23,647 nt of DNA, from NCBI GenBank assembly GCA_031278755.1, contig JAITJV010000068.1, positions 1 to 23,647 on the forward strand. The letters are read 5' to 3'. The position numbers and the translations under genes were made by a program. Below the pieces are notes generated by a model, which did not search any database, was not told the DNA's origin, and saw nothing but the letters and a program-made list of their open reading frames with translations. Each line of letters opens with the position of its first letter. Within the stretch, counting starts at the first letter, position 1. Source of the DNA: Treponema sp. Lineage in GTDB: Bacteria > Spirochaetota > Spirochaetia > Treponematales > Breznakiellaceae. This document shows, in pieces, positions 1-8,283 of the stretch.

Positions 1-1032
1 GTTTCCCACATAGGCTGCGGCTTCTCCTGTTCCGGTGTTGATGATGACGCATGCGCCGTTCATGATCCCGTTTCCTGAAAAGCGCTCCTGCGCACGGCCC
101 AGGATCGCCGACGCGCGCTCCTGTATGTCCCTGTCCAGCGTTGTAATAAAGGAGGCTTCGGACGCCGAAGCGCCGGTAAAGGCCCCCGCGCCCCCCGCTT
201 CACCGACTTGCCGCGCAAGAAGATGGTGGGCAAGCTGCGGAAGGGGAAGCGGCTCAACGGGAAGCGGTTCGGCCTTTGCAAGGAGGAGCGTTTCACCGTC
301 AAACAATCCCCGCTGGCAGAGACGCTCAAGAAGGGCGTCGCGTTTTTCCCCAAGGAGTTCCCTGTTGCGCCCCGGATGTATAAGCCCCGGCCCGTTGGGA
401 AGGACGGCAAGGACGGCGGCCTCGGCCCAGGAAAGTTCATCCGGGGATCTTCCGAACCAGCGCCAGGACGCGGCTTCAAGCCCGACGACATTGGCCCCGA
501 AGGGGGCGTTTGCGCTGTAGAGGGCAAGAATATCGTCTTTGGATCTTCCCAGCTCAAGGCGGAGGGAGAGGATCGCTTCGGTTATTTTTTCAGGGATTGT
601 ACGCTTCACGGGGGGCCGCATGAGCCTGATGGTCTGCATGGTCAGGGTCGAAGCGCCCGACACTACCTTTCCCGCCTTTGCGTTCTGAACGAAGGCGCGG
701 AATATCGCCGCGGGATCCACCCCCGGATGACTCCTGAAACGCCTGTCTTCCGCTTCGATGACCGCCGCGGCGAATTTTTCGTTTACCGTTCCCCCCGGAG
801 GAAAACGCCACTGGCCGTCCACGGCGACCATGGCGCCAAGGAGCCGCCCTTCCCTGTCGCGGAGCACCGGCGAATAGTACACCGAAAAAAGGGGATCGGG
901 CAGCGAAAGGAGGAAGAAAAGAACGAGGATCGCAAGCGAAGAGAGGTACAGAAACCGCCTGCCCCGGCGGGATCGCATCCGCGGGACAAGCTCTGCAAAC
1001 CTGTAAAACAGGCCCGCGTCAAACCGCTTCAC
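1..1032 (-). CDS. pbpC: Penicillin-binding protein 1C, 5' part (runs off the window)
   Basis: This is a bifunctional peptidoglycan synthase of the PBP1C class, acting at the outer face of the inner membrane. The visible 344 residues start at a GTG that overlaps the stop of the macroglobulin gene (GTGA). There is a short basic cytoplasmic tail, a membrane anchor at about residues 27-46, then a glycosyltransferase family 51 domain. Its motifs are EAEDRRFRSHPG (catalytic Glu95), GASTLTMQ, the EKITE form of the RKxxE motif, and KDDILALYSANAPFG. The transpeptidase domain begins at about residue 290 and is cut by the window edge before the SxxK serine, so penicillin binding is not directly visible. 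Adjacency to a bacterial alpha-2-macroglobulin is diagnostic of PBP1C. The frame has no stop from 1032 to 1. No separate ribosome binding site stands out, so translational coupling is likely. Confidence 0.93.
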   Translation of the reverse strand, partial: MKRFDAGLFYRFAELVPRMRSRRGRRFLYLSSLAILVLFFLLSLPDPLFSVYYSPVLRDREGRLLGAMVAVDGQWRFPPGGTVNEKFAAAVIEAEDRRFRSHPGVDPAAIFRAFVQNAKAGKVVSGASTLTMQTIRLMRPPVKRTIPEKITEAILSLRLELGRSKDDILALYSANAPFGANVVGLEAASWRWFGRSPDELSWAEAAVLAVLPNGPGLIHPGRNRELLGEKRDALLERLCQRGLFDGETLLLAKAEPLPVEPLPLPQLAHHLLARQVGEAGGAGAFTGASASEASFITTLDRDIQERASAILGRAQERFSGNGIMNGACVIINTGTGEAAAYVGN

Positions 1033-4000
1033 CGGCCTGAAGCCCTGACCCCCGGCACAAGGGCGCGTATCGACTCATCGTACATCGCGTAGGCGTGTAC
1101 GGCAGGCTGGAAATAGCTTCCCCCGTACGCCTTGTTCATCATAAAGACCACGGTTTTTTCCTCGCCGCGCTCAAGATCAAAATAGGTCATTATCCTGTCG
1201 TCCCGTATGTCCTGATACTTAAACCGCGCAGCGGAAGAATCGTCGCCGCCCAGCCTGTAGTTCACGATTTCCCATGAAGCGGGAAGGGGATGCACCAGGG
1301 CGATTTCCGAAACCTTCCGGAGGGCGGTGTTCTTTACCGTAACGCGCACTTCCATGTCGTCTCCTGTTTTCGCGGACGAAGGATTCACCTGTTTGCCTTC
1401 GCGGTCCCGGTACTCTACATTGAGGGAAAGCCCGTCGGCCATGGCGGGTTCCAGGCCTTCTTCGGGAAGGCCCCGCACCGTTACGCGGACATAAACAGGA
1501 GAAGACGAACGGTTGACGGCGCGGTAGGGGGCGGAATCCCCCGCAAGGCTCCCCATGTCAAGCTGATGGAGCGGCGCCGTAAAGGAAACGTTTCCCGCCC
1601 GTCCGGCAATGGAGGCTTCAAGGGCAAGAGGCCCGTTTCCGGCGCCCCGCATATAGGGAACAGCCGCTATGAGCGCATAGGCTGTTTCCTGTGTGGAAAG
1701 CCACCTTTCCTCCGAAAGCGCCGCGGCTATTTCCTCAAAGAGGCCCCTGCCCCTTGCATCCTCAAGGAGGATCAATGTTTCAAGGATCATCGCCTTGTCC
1801 CTGAGGGAAGAACCGAAGGTTCCGGAAAGCTCGCGGTATTCCCCTACCCGCGTATCAAGGCTCCGCACCATGGCCCGCGCCGTGTCGCGCTGGCCCGCGT
1901 ACCAGTAGGCCGCCGCAAGCCGCCACGCCGCCTGCAGGGTAAGCTCCCGCTGTTCGCGCAGCCTGTTCATGGAGCCGAGATCCGCTTCGCCCGCAAGGGC
2001 AAGCGTATAGAGGCGGTAAGCCTGTTCAACCTGGTTTCCTCCCCTGCTCTGCCAGAGGCCGGCCCTGTCTTTCTGATAGCGGACCCAGCGGCTTAACAGA
2101 TCCGGGGGAACCGTGTAGCCGGCGCGTTTTGCTTCGACAAGGAAATGGCCCGCGTAGGTTGTGCCCCACTCGCTTGCCCCGCCGTCGCCGGGCCAGTATG
2201 AAAAACCGCCCGAGGGAACCTGAAAAGCGGTAAGCCGTTCTATGCCGGCCGCGATGTTCGTGTTGATTTCGGCAAGCCTCACGCCGTCAAGGTTAAGGGC
2301 CTTGTCAAGGTACAACTGGGGAAACGCCGCGCTTGTGGTCTGCTCAATGCAGCCATGGGGATATGCGACGAGGTACCGGAGGCGCCCTTCAAGATTGAGG
2401 GGGGGCAGCCGTGAAAATTCAAAAACGCCCGTATTGGTTCCCGCCTTCCCGGGAAAGGCTATGGTTCCTTCCCATGATTCACCGGCGGAAACCATGCCGG
2501 TTACGCTTTTGGAAACAGGAATGGCCGTTGACCGTACCTGCAGATCCGTTACATGATTGGCCGTTTTAAGCCCCGCCGATTCAGCCTTTATGCTGATCTT
2601 TACGTTTCCCGGAACAGCGGGGGCGGTAACGCGGAACTCGGTCATTTTTTCGCCCGGCTTGTCAAAGGCAATGGTTTTAACGCCGTCTTCCGCAAGGGCC
2701 GCCCCTTCCGCGGCAAGGCTGACGCGGACCTGGCGGGCGCCTTCCGTATAGGAATTGACCGAAACAGGGATCACCGTCTCGTCGCCGGGCGAGAGCGTGC
2801 GGGGAATGGTTCCGAAGACCATAAGATCCGAAGAAACGGTAACCGGCCTTTCCGCGGCGCCGTAGGCCCTGCCCGACTTATACGGTACGGGCGGCTCCTT
2901 TGTTGAAGAAGCCGCCATCACCATGATTCGAAGCGATCCTATGTACGGGGGAAGGATGAAGGTTTCCGTCTTCCGCTGTCCCGCGGCGAGTTCATAGGGT
3001 CCGAAGAAACGGACCACGGGCTTGAAGCGCTGGATTTCCTTGGCGCCGTCGTTAAAAACATCGTCGCCGCCGCCTATCGCAAGGAGCGTTTCAAGCTGGC
3101 CCGCGTAGGCGCCCATTATATCATGATAAAGATCCCACGACTTGAGGAAGGACGCTTCCCGCGCGTAAAAAGTGTTACGCGGATTGGGAAGGGTGTACCG
3201 CGTGAGGCCCAGAAGCCCTTCATCCACCACCGCGGCCGTATAGGTCATGGGCCGTCCCGAACTTTCGCTTACCGTAAATGAGACCGCCGTTTCAGGCTCC
3301 CAGTTTGCCGCGGCTTCTATGCGCGGGTTTATCCGCGTCCTCGGATCTTCCACCATCACCGGCACAATGCCGTAAAGCCGCATGGGGAGATCGTTCGCCG
3401 TCTGAAGATGGGGCTGAAGCAGGGTTACGTGCACATACACGTTGGGAACCATCGAAGGATCGGCGGTAAACTCATAGCCGGTAACGGTATCGGCGCAGGC
3501 AATCCATTCTTCCCTGAGAATACGCCCGCCCTTCTCCACCGCCACCAGGGCGGCGGCGTCCCTGTTGGAAGGAAAGCTGACGCGGACTTTTTCACCCGCT
3601 TCGTAGCCGGTTTTTTCTGCTGAAAGGACCAGCATCGCCGAAGCCCCCTGGCCTCCTTCCTGCGCCCTGCCCGCCCATCCGGGCCAGTCTATGTATACTA
3701 TCTCCGCGCCGGCGTGGCCGCCTGAAAGATCGCGGGCTATTACAAGGTAACGGCCCCAGTCGGGGTACTTCACCTGGAAATTCCAGGAAGCCCTTCCGTC
3801 AACGGCGCTCACCGTTTCTTTCGCCAGAGGCGATCGTGAAAGCACCGAAGCGAATTCGGCGTCTTCGCCCGTTCCCTTTTCCCACCACCAGCGCCATGAA
3901 AGTTTATAGATCGCGCATTCAAGGGAAACGGCGCCGCGGACGGGTTTTCCTTCCGCGTCAAGAAGGGCGATGTCGGCCCTGTGATCCGTGTCGGTAAGGA

Positions 4001-6518
4001 GCATGTTGCGGCTCGCGTCCCCTTTGGGAAGTTTGATCCCCACGTAGCGCTTATAGGGCGAAAATTCCATGGCTGTCTGTTCGGAAGAAAAAACTCCCGA
4101 AGGCTCAAAAACGCGGGTAAGAAAACGCGCGTTGAGTTTGCCGGGAACGGAATTGCCGGGATTAAGCTCCATCGCGATAACCGATTTCCCGTTTTTGTCC
4201 AGGTTGCCCTCATAAATGATCTGCCGCTCGGACGAAACGGTCCGCGACGGATCGCGGAAGGAATAATCGGTATACGATGAAAAACCCGTTTCCCTGTCGC
4301 TGAAAGAAACGGAAACATCCGCCTTAAGGCCCGGCGCCGGGGCGCCGTAAAGCCATGCGGCTTCAAGGGACACGTTCTTTTTGCCGCTGTCTATATAGGG
4401 AAGCGGGCCAAAATCAAGGTTCATCCTGAGTCTGTTCGGCATGACCGTTTCTATCTTGAGGTTCTTCTGGAAACTAAGGCCCCCCACCTTGACTCTGGCG
4501 GTCCAGTCGCCCGTAGGGGCGTCGGGCTTCGTGGAAACGGCTATCGCGTAGAAGCCGTCAACCGAAGACGTAAAGACCTGCTGGTTTGTAACGCGGCCCC
4601 GGGGATCTTCCAGTTCAAAAGACACCGGATGATCCTGAGGCAGTTTGCTTTCGGGATCCGAAAGGAGGAAAGTAAGGTAAATATCGTCGCCGGGCCGCCA
4701 CACGCCGCGGTCGCCGTAGATAAGGCCCCGCTGTCCTGAAAGCGGCCTGTCTCCTGAAACGTCAAAGTGGCTTACCGCCAGGGCGAGGGAATCGTTTATC
4801 TTGAGAAAGGAAACGCCCAGACTGTCCGCGGCCCGTAAAAAAGAGGGAGTCCCGTCAATCTGCGAAAGGGAAAGAGCGGCAAAACCGTCCGGCCCCGTCC
4901 GCACCCGCGCGAGCCTTCTCCCCTGAAAGTTAAAGACGTCTATGTCGGTATCAGGGGAGGGCTTCGCCGTCTTTACATTGCTTGCGGCAAAAAACCAGTT
5001 TCCGTCAAGATCCTTTTTCGCAAGAAGCCCCAGATCGGAAACCAGCACGTTCCGGCCCACAGTGATATTGTGATCGCTGTACGGTAGGTAAAAAGCGGGA
5101 TGGCACGGATCCTTTTTGTACCGGTTAAAATCATAGTTAAAATTATACCCGTAATAATCCCAGAAACTCGACTCGTAAGTTTCGGTAAACGGGATAAAGG
5201 AATCGTCGGGAAACTCGAGCGTGGAAAAATCCTCGTGCCCCGCGGTACATTCATACCGAACATGGCGGCGGCGGAAACTTATACGCAGGTGGAACATCTC
5301 GCCCGGGTACTTCCGCGCAAGGGCTGAAAGATCAAGACCCCGCCTTACCCGCCTGTTCTTGTCCGCGCCGGTCCAGGGAAATTCGAACTCCCTCGTCCAC
5401 ACCGGCTCCCCTACCCGTCCCAGCTCGTATGTACCTTCCAGATCGTTCACCTGAAGGAACTGCAGCATATTGTCCCCGTAGATGCGGAACGCTTCCACAA
5501 ACATTCCCGACACATTGCGGGTTTCAACAACCATCGAAGAACCCTGGCTTGTCGGAAGCATATTTCCCGAGCCGGTAAAGCGGACTTCGGGCAGATCCCA
5601 GTTTTCCGCAACGATGTACTGAACGGGGGTAACCAGCACATTGCCGTTCACGTCTTCAAGATCCTGAATCACAAGGAGGCTGCCTTCGGGGATTCCTTCC
5701 CTGTCCGGTTCTCCGAAGATACGCACCACGTTGCCTTCAAGCGAATACCGTATATTGGTATTTCCCGAAAGTGAAATAAAACCCCGGAGATCCTGATTCG
5801 CCCTCAGCGGCGCGGAAAAGGAGACTTCAAGGTATTCGGGAGTTTGCAGCAGGTTCACCATTTCAAAATTCAGCGTTCCGGGAATCTGCACCGTGGTAAA
5901 GCCCTTTTCCTTTGCCCCGATGGAACTGCCGTTCCAGGTTATTTCCGCCGTCCGCGCCGCTTCCTGCCTCCGCACGGGCTTGAAAACAAAACGGTACACT
6001 CCCTCTTCAATCGTCCATTCAGGACGGCCCAGCTCCGATGAATCGATCACCCGCCTGAGCTTTGACCGGGGCGCGCCGGCGGCTCCCGTAAGCGTACCCG
6101 CAACAACCACCTCTCCTTCTTCGTTGACGCGCACCGGATCAAGGACCACTTCTATGCTGGGGATCTGCACCTTGAATTCAAATTTGAAAGGATCAATTCC
6201 CTCAAGGCTGACCACGGCCTGATAGCGGGTTCCCGGCTTCAGGGGAGAAGACGGGGTAAACGTAAGGATATAGCCGCCGTTCCAGGAAACGCCGCCCTTT
6301 ACCGAGGGCTTTAGGCGGAAGGCGCCTTTGGACAGGGGAACGGAAGTATCCTGCATATTGTTAAAGACCACTTTTACAGTACTGTCCGCTGAAAGCATAC
6401 CGGAAGAAACAGCCGCTACAAGTTCGGGATTGGGGGGAGGATACGCCTTCCCGCATGACGACAGACCCAACACCGCGGCAAAAATCCCGATTCCCGCGGC
6501 AAAAATTGATTTCTTCAC
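1029..6518 (-). CDS. Bacterial alpha-2-macroglobulin lipoprotein
   Basis: This is a very large (1829 aa) periplasmic lipoprotein of the alpha-2-macroglobulin family (E. coli YfhM type), thought to trap proteases covalently. The signal peptide ends in a lipobox LSSC with Cys22. MG-type beta domains follow (FTPSSPLKPGTRY near residue 80; a bait/MG region with DRGVWRPGDDIYLTF in the middle). The thioester domain carries PHGCIEQTT with the thioester Cys at residue 1390, so the site looks intact. Its length slightly exceeds the E. coli protein (about 1650). The start is a GTG behind a strong GGAGGGG site. It lies 22 bp after the double zinc ribbon gene and overlaps pbpC by 4 bp, which points to joint expression. 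Family and thioester are clear; protease trapping is inferred from characterised relatives. Confidence 0.95.
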   Translation of the reverse strand: MKKSIFAAGIGIFAAVLGLSSCGKAYPPPNPELVAAVSSGMLSADSTVKVVFNNMQDTSVPLSKGAFRLKPSVKGGVSWNGGYILTFTPSSPLKPGTRYQAVVSLEGIDPFKFEFKVQIPSIEVVLDPVRVNEEGEVVVAGTLTGAAGAPRSKLRRVIDSSELGRPEWTIEEGVYRFVFKPVRRQEAARTAEITWNGSSIGAKEKGFTTVQIPGTLNFEMVNLLQTPEYLEVSFSAPLRANQDLRGFISLSGNTNIRYSLEGNVVRIFGEPDREGIPEGSLLVIQDLEDVNGNVLVTPVQYIVAENWDLPEVRFTGSGNMLPTSQGSSMVVETRNVSGMFVEAFRIYGDNMLQFLQVNDLEGTYELGRVGEPVWTREFEFPWTGADKNRRVRRGLDLSALARKYPGEMFHLRISFRRRHVRYECTAGHEDFSTLEFPDDSFIPFTETYESSFWDYYGYNFNYDFNRYKKDPCHPAFYLPYSDHNITVGRNVLVSDLGLLAKKDLDGNWFFAASNVKTAKPSPDTDIDVFNFQGRRLARVRTGPDGFAALSLSQIDGTPSFLRAADSLGVSFLKINDSLALAVSHFDVSGDRPLSGQRGLIYGDRGVWRPGDDIYLTFLLSDPESKLPQDHPVSFELEDPRGRVTNQQVFTSSVDGFYAIAVSTKPDAPTGDWTARVKVGGLSFQKNLKIETVMPNRLRMNLDFGPLPYIDSGKKNVSLEAAWLYGAPAPGLKADVSVSFSDRETGFSSYTDYSFRDPSRTVSSERQIIYEGNLDKNGKSVIAMELNPGNSVPGKLNARFLTRVFEPSGVFSSEQTAMEFSPYKRYVGIKLPKGDASRNMLLTDTDHRADIALLDAEGKPVRGAVSLECAIYKLSWRWWWEKGTGEDAEFASVLSRSPLAKETVSAVDGRASWNFQVKYPDWGRYLVIARDLSGGHAGAEIVYIDWPGWAGRAQEGGQGASAMLVLSAEKTGYEAGEKVRVSFPSNRDAAALVAVEKGGRILREEWIACADTVTGYEFTADPSMVPNVYVHVTLLQPHLQTANDLPMRLYGIVPVMVEDPRTRINPRIEAAANWEPETAVSFTVSESSGRPMTYTAAVVDEGLLGLTRYTLPNPRNTFYAREASFLKSWDLYHDIMGAYAGQLETLLAIGGGDDVFNDGAKEIQRFKPVVRFFGPYELAAGQRKTETFILPPYIGSLRIMVMAASSTKEPPVPYKSGRAYGAAERPVTVSSDLMVFGTIPRTLSPGDETVIPVSVNSYTEGARQVRVSLAAEGAALAEDGVKTIAFDKPGEKMTEFRVTAPAVPGNVKISIKAESAGLKTANHVTDLQVRSTAIPVSKSVTGMVSAGESWEGTIAFPGKAGTNTGVFEFSRLPPLNLEGRLRYLVAYPHGCIEQTTSAAFPQLYLDKALNLDGVRLAEINTNIAAGIERLTAFQVPSGGFSYWPGDGGASEWGTTYAGHFLVEAKRAGYTVPPDLLSRWVRYQKDRAGLWQSRGGNQVEQAYRLYTLALAGEADLGSMNRLREQRELTLQAAWRLAAAYWYAGQRDTARAMVRSLDTRVGEYRELSGTFGSSLRDKAMILETLILLEDARGRGLFEEIAAALSEERWLSTQETAYALIAAVPYMRGAGNGPLALEASIAGRAGNVSFTAPLHQLDMGSLAGDSAPYRAVNRSSSPVYVRVTVRGLPEEGLEPAMADGLSLNVEYRDREGKQVNPSSAKTGDDMEVRVTVKNTALRKVSEIALVHPLPASWEIVNYRLGGDDSSAARFKYQDIRDDRIMTYFDLERGEEKTVVFMMNKAYGGSYFQPAVHAYAMYDESIRALVPGVRASGR

Positions 6519-6540
6519 TATAACTCCCCTCCAAAACCCC

Positions 6541-6876
6541 TTAGCGTATTATCGTATATAATAGTACAAGAACCAGTATTAAAGCAATGACGGAAAGAAC
6601 ATAGACCCACGCCGGAAGCGGCCCGGACGGACTGAGAGGTTTTTTTCGTTCGCCGGGGCCGGGCGGCAACGGTAATCCGGAAGAAGAATAGCCGCAGACA
6701 GGACAGCCGCCTTTAAAGAGGGCCTCGGCGCCGGCAAAACCGCAGGCGGGGCAGCGTACCGAGGCGAAGAAACGTCCGCAGCGCGGACACGCCTTTGCAT
6801 TGCGGGCAACCTCCGCCCCGCAGTGTTCGCAGAAAAAACGGGGAGCCCTCGCGGAAGACTCCTTTACGGAAGGCAT
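6541..6876 (-). CDS. Small double zinc ribbon membrane protein
   Basis: This 111-residue protein has two CxxC...CxxC zinc ribbons (Cys16/19/30/33 and Cys42/45/58/61), a Pro/Gly-rich linker at about 62-87 and one C-terminal transmembrane helix at about 88-110. The helix has a short basic end, so it is probably a tail-anchored inner membrane protein with its ribbons in the cytoplasm. It lies 27 bp downstream of the FmdB-type gene and 22 bp upstream of the macroglobulin gene, all on the same strand, so one transcript is likely. The Shine-Dalgarno sequence is weak (GGGGAC). Specific function is unknown. Such ribbons usually mediate protein or nucleic acid contacts, and nothing in the sequence chooses between these. 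Confidence 0.8.
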   Translation of the reverse strand: MPSVKESSARAPRFFCEHCGAEVARNAKACPRCGRFFASVRCPACGFAGAEALFKGGCPVCGYSSSGLPLPPGPGERKKPLSPSGPLPAWVYVLSVIALILVLVLLYTIIR

Positions 6877-6903
6877 ACCGTCCCCGGAGGGAAATCCGGA
6901 ACC

Positions 6904-7314
6904 TCAGCCCGCATTGACTTTCTTTTCTCCGGGCGCGGCCTTCGCCCCGCCCGAAGTTCCGCTTCCGGAAGATGAGCCGCCGGAAGAACTTCCCGAAGAC
7001 GGGTTTCCGCCCGTTCCGCCGCCGTCCGATCCGCCGGAAGGCCCCGAAGCGGCGGGGGCCGGGGCGGCTGCGGAGGATCCTGAATCGGTGGACGTCTTTT
7101 CCGCGGGCTTCTTCTCCGCATCCTTTCCGCCGCCTTTCCCCCTGTCGGTAACATAAAAGCCGGAACCTTTAAAAATAATCCCGCCGCCGCCGTTGATAAG
7201 CCGCCTGACATCCTTTCCGCACTCCGGGCAGGACTTAAGCGGTTCATCGCTCATGCTCTGAAAGACGTCGAAAGTATAACCGCAGCTTTTGCATTCATAT
7301 TCGTAGGTAGGCAT
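6904..7314 (-). CDS. FmdB family zinc ribbon protein with Ser/Gly tail
   Basis: The N-terminus MPTYEYECKSCGYTFDVFQS is a textbook FmdB-family putative regulatory zinc ribbon (CxxC_CxxC_SSSS), with ligands Cys8, Cys11, Cys29 and Cys32. The motif GSGFYVTD follows at about residue 51. From about residue 64 the chain becomes a long low-complexity tail: Lys-rich, then Ala/Pro, then Ser/Gly repeats ending near KKVNAG. It is longer than the usual Ser tail of the family. The start ATG follows GGAAAGGA closely. The gene opens the minus-strand run to the zinc ribbon membrane protein, the macroglobulin and pbpC. FmdB proteins were named for a gene next to formamidase; their molecular role is not settled. 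Confidence 0.88.
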   Translation of the reverse strand: MPTYEYECKSCGYTFDVFQSMSDEPLKSCPECGKDVRRLINGGGGIIFKGSGFYVTDRGKGGGKDAEKKPAEKTSTDSGSSAAAPAPAASGPSGGSDGGGTGGNPSSGSSSGGSSSGSGTSGGAKAAPGEKKVNAG

Positions 7315-7343
7315 GTCCTTTCCTCTGGAAAATATAACCGGGC

Positions 7344-7372
7344 TTGTTTAGTAACCCGCGGTTATCAAACAA
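7344..7372. repeat. Imperfect palindrome, degenerate copy of the TTGTT repeat
   Basis: Arms 7344-7356 and 7360-7372 (13 nt each, 11 pairing) surround a 3-nt loop. The arm begins TTGTTTAGTAACC, resembling the larger palindromes at 7424-7455 and 20642-20671. It sits 30 bp upstream of the fmdB-type start codon, so it would be in or near that gene's 5' leader or promoter. Confidence 0.55.
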
Positions 7373-7377
7373 ACCCT

Positions 7378-7480
7378 GCGGTTTTTCAGGCTAAAGCCCC
7401 GCAAAACCGCGTTTTTTAACGAAAATTGTTCAGAAACCGGAATTTCCGAACAATTCTACTATATAGAATAATATTTTCCT
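7378..7480 (+). repeat. Dispersed repeat A, copy 1: terminator-like hairpin plus TTGTTCAGAA palindrome
   Basis: The unit holds two structures. The first is a hairpin with arms GCGGTTTT (7378-7385) and AAAACCGC (7403-7410), a nested GGCT/AGCC stem inside, and a run of six T from 7412, so it reads as a Rho-independent terminator on the plus strand. The second is a palindrome with arms 7424-7436 and 7443-7455, differing at one position, followed by a TATATAGAAT-like tail. The same order of parts occurs in inverted orientation at 20625-20723, so this is one mobile or amplified unit and not chance structure. No coding sequence is seen in it. Confidence 0.65.
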
Positions 7481-7504
7481 GAAAAAATCAATATACCGCG
7501 CGGC

Positions 7505-7558
7505 GGAGCGCGCAAACGCAGTTTGCGGCGGGGCGTGAAACCCCCAATGCGAATGAAG
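7505..7558 (+). repeat. Repeat B, copy 1 (CGCAAACGCAGTTTGCG palindrome)
   Basis: This copy carries GCGCGCAAACGCAGTTTGCG, a 7-bp stem with a 3-nt loop, followed by GCGGGGCGTGAAACC and an AATGCGAATGAAGAA tail. It matches copy 2 at 7679-7733 through most of its length with scattered changes. It overlaps a wider pairing of ATACCGCG (7493-7500) with CGCGGTAT (7576-7583). It has no gene of its own. The minus-strand open frame across it is judged spurious. Confidence 0.55.
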
Positions 7559-7633
7559 AACCCAGGAGCAAGCTCCGCGGTATCTTCGTTGGATAGGAAA
7601 TTTATTATATCCTCCCCCGCGCAGGCGGGTTCT

Positions 7634-7719
7634 TGGTTTAATACCAAATCTTTGCAAGCGTTACGGCATTTGAGCCGGAGCAAGCGCGCAAACGTAGTTT
7701 GCGACGGGGTATTAAACCA
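7634..7719. repeat. Small element bounded by 12-bp perfect inverted repeats
   Basis: TGGTTTAATACC at 7634-7645 is the exact reverse complement of GGTATTAAACCA at 7708-7719, with 62 bp between. The right arm lies inside repeat B copy 2. Size and termini recall a very small non-autonomous insertion, but no target duplication was recognised and there is no transposase. It ends ten bases before the point where recognisable isomerase homology begins. Confidence 0.45.
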
Positions 7720-7733
7720 GACTTTCGAATAAC
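7679..7733 (+). repeat. Repeat B, copy 2, at the broken end of the isomerase gene
   Basis: The copy contains GCGCGCAAACGTAGTTTGCG, then ACGGGGTATTAAACC and TTCGAATAACGGAGAA, aligning with copy 1 at 7505-7558. Its right end coincides with the first codons of the isomerase remnant, so this repeat supplies the apparent start region of that reading frame. The core GGGGTATTAAACC recurs, with one difference, at 14951-14963 within a lipoprotein gene. Confidence 0.55.
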
Positions 7734-8181
7734 GGAGAATCTGAAAAGGCTTGCGGAATCTGCCGAAAAGTACGGCGTACAAGCCGGCTTGGAACCCCTT
7801 AATTCATTGGTAGAACACCGTGGACATTTTCTTGATTCCTCCGGCGTCGGTTTTGAAATTATCAAATGTGTTGATTCTTCCATGATCCGCCTGGTCTATG
7901 ATATTTACCACATGCAAATCATGGAGGGAAATATTATTTCCAATATGACAAAAAACCTTGAACTGATAGGCCATATCCACTCTGCAGGGTGCCCGGGCCG
8001 GCATGAGCACTTTCTGGGGGAAAATGATTATCCAAATATCCTTCGCGCTCTTGATTCCGCCGGATACGATCACTATGTCGGCTCCGAATATTTTCCAAGC
8101 TACGACGACCGAAAATCCACCCGGGATGTGCTCTCCTATCTAAAGTCCTACAAAAGAGAAAAAAATTTAAATTACGATTAA
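7699..8181 (+). pseudogene. Truncated hydroxypyruvate isomerase-like TIM barrel (C-terminal half)
   Basis: The 160 codons encode only the C-terminal half of a sugar isomerase/epimerase of the AP-endonuclease 2 TIM barrel family; hydroxypyruvate isomerase relatives are about 260 residues. Family signatures are LEPLN (Glu32), YDIYHMQIMEGN (Asp68, His71, Gln73), GHIHSAGCPGRHE and GSEYFP (Glu130), so the metal-site residues of this half remain. The first ten codons, from a TTG, are repeat B sequence; homology starts at about 7729. There is no plausible start codon with a ribosome binding site, and about 110-120 residues of the barrel are missing. Base composition is visibly more AT-rich than the flanking genes. 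No internal stop is present, so loss may be recent. The exact original substrate cannot be told. Confidence 0.75.
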
Positions 8182-8277
8182 GGGAAACTCCGGCCGGGTT
8201 TCCGGAGGTTTCGGCCAAAGGCCGCGGGGCAAGAAAACGGCGGTTAAAACCGCTTCCAAATGCTGAAGTTTTTAGAT
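8182..8277. repeat. Repeat C, copy 1
   Basis: The segment begins GGGAAACTCCGGCCGGGTTT, continues CCGGAGG, and ends around CTTCCAAATGCTGAAGTTTT. Both ends match the segment 12478-12597, with a different middle. It begins directly after the stop codon of the isomerase remnant and fills the gap to the convergent lipoprotein gene. Confidence 0.45.
8240..8253 (-). terminator. Hairpin 3' of the minus-strand lipoprotein gene
   Basis: GCGGTT/AACCGC with a 2-nt loop, about 30 bp after the lipoprotein stop codon. Read on the minus strand it is followed by CGTTTTC. The T run is short and interrupted, so termination strength is doubtful. It lies within repeat C. Confidence 0.35.
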
Positions 8278-8283
8278 GTTTTC

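Noticed and set aside
208..1092. Long plus-strand frame opposite pbpC
   Set aside because: The minus strand carries clear PBP1C motifs throughout; the plus frame is a GC-rich antisense shadow with no recognisable domain.
1290..2096. 268-codon plus-strand frame opposite the macroglobulin gene
   Set aside because: It lies opposite the thioester domain of A2M; Arg/Gly/Pro-rich composition and no motif.
7344..7720. CRISPR array or tRNA genes in the repeat-rich gap
   Set aside because: Repeats are few, irregularly spaced and differ in type; no cas gene and no cloverleaf was found here or elsewhere in the window.
7459..7782. Minus-strand frames across the repeats (107 and 81 codons)
   Set aside because: They are made of repeat B translated twice (similar RRKLRLRA segments) and run antisense to the isomerase remnant; repeat-encoded spurious proteins.
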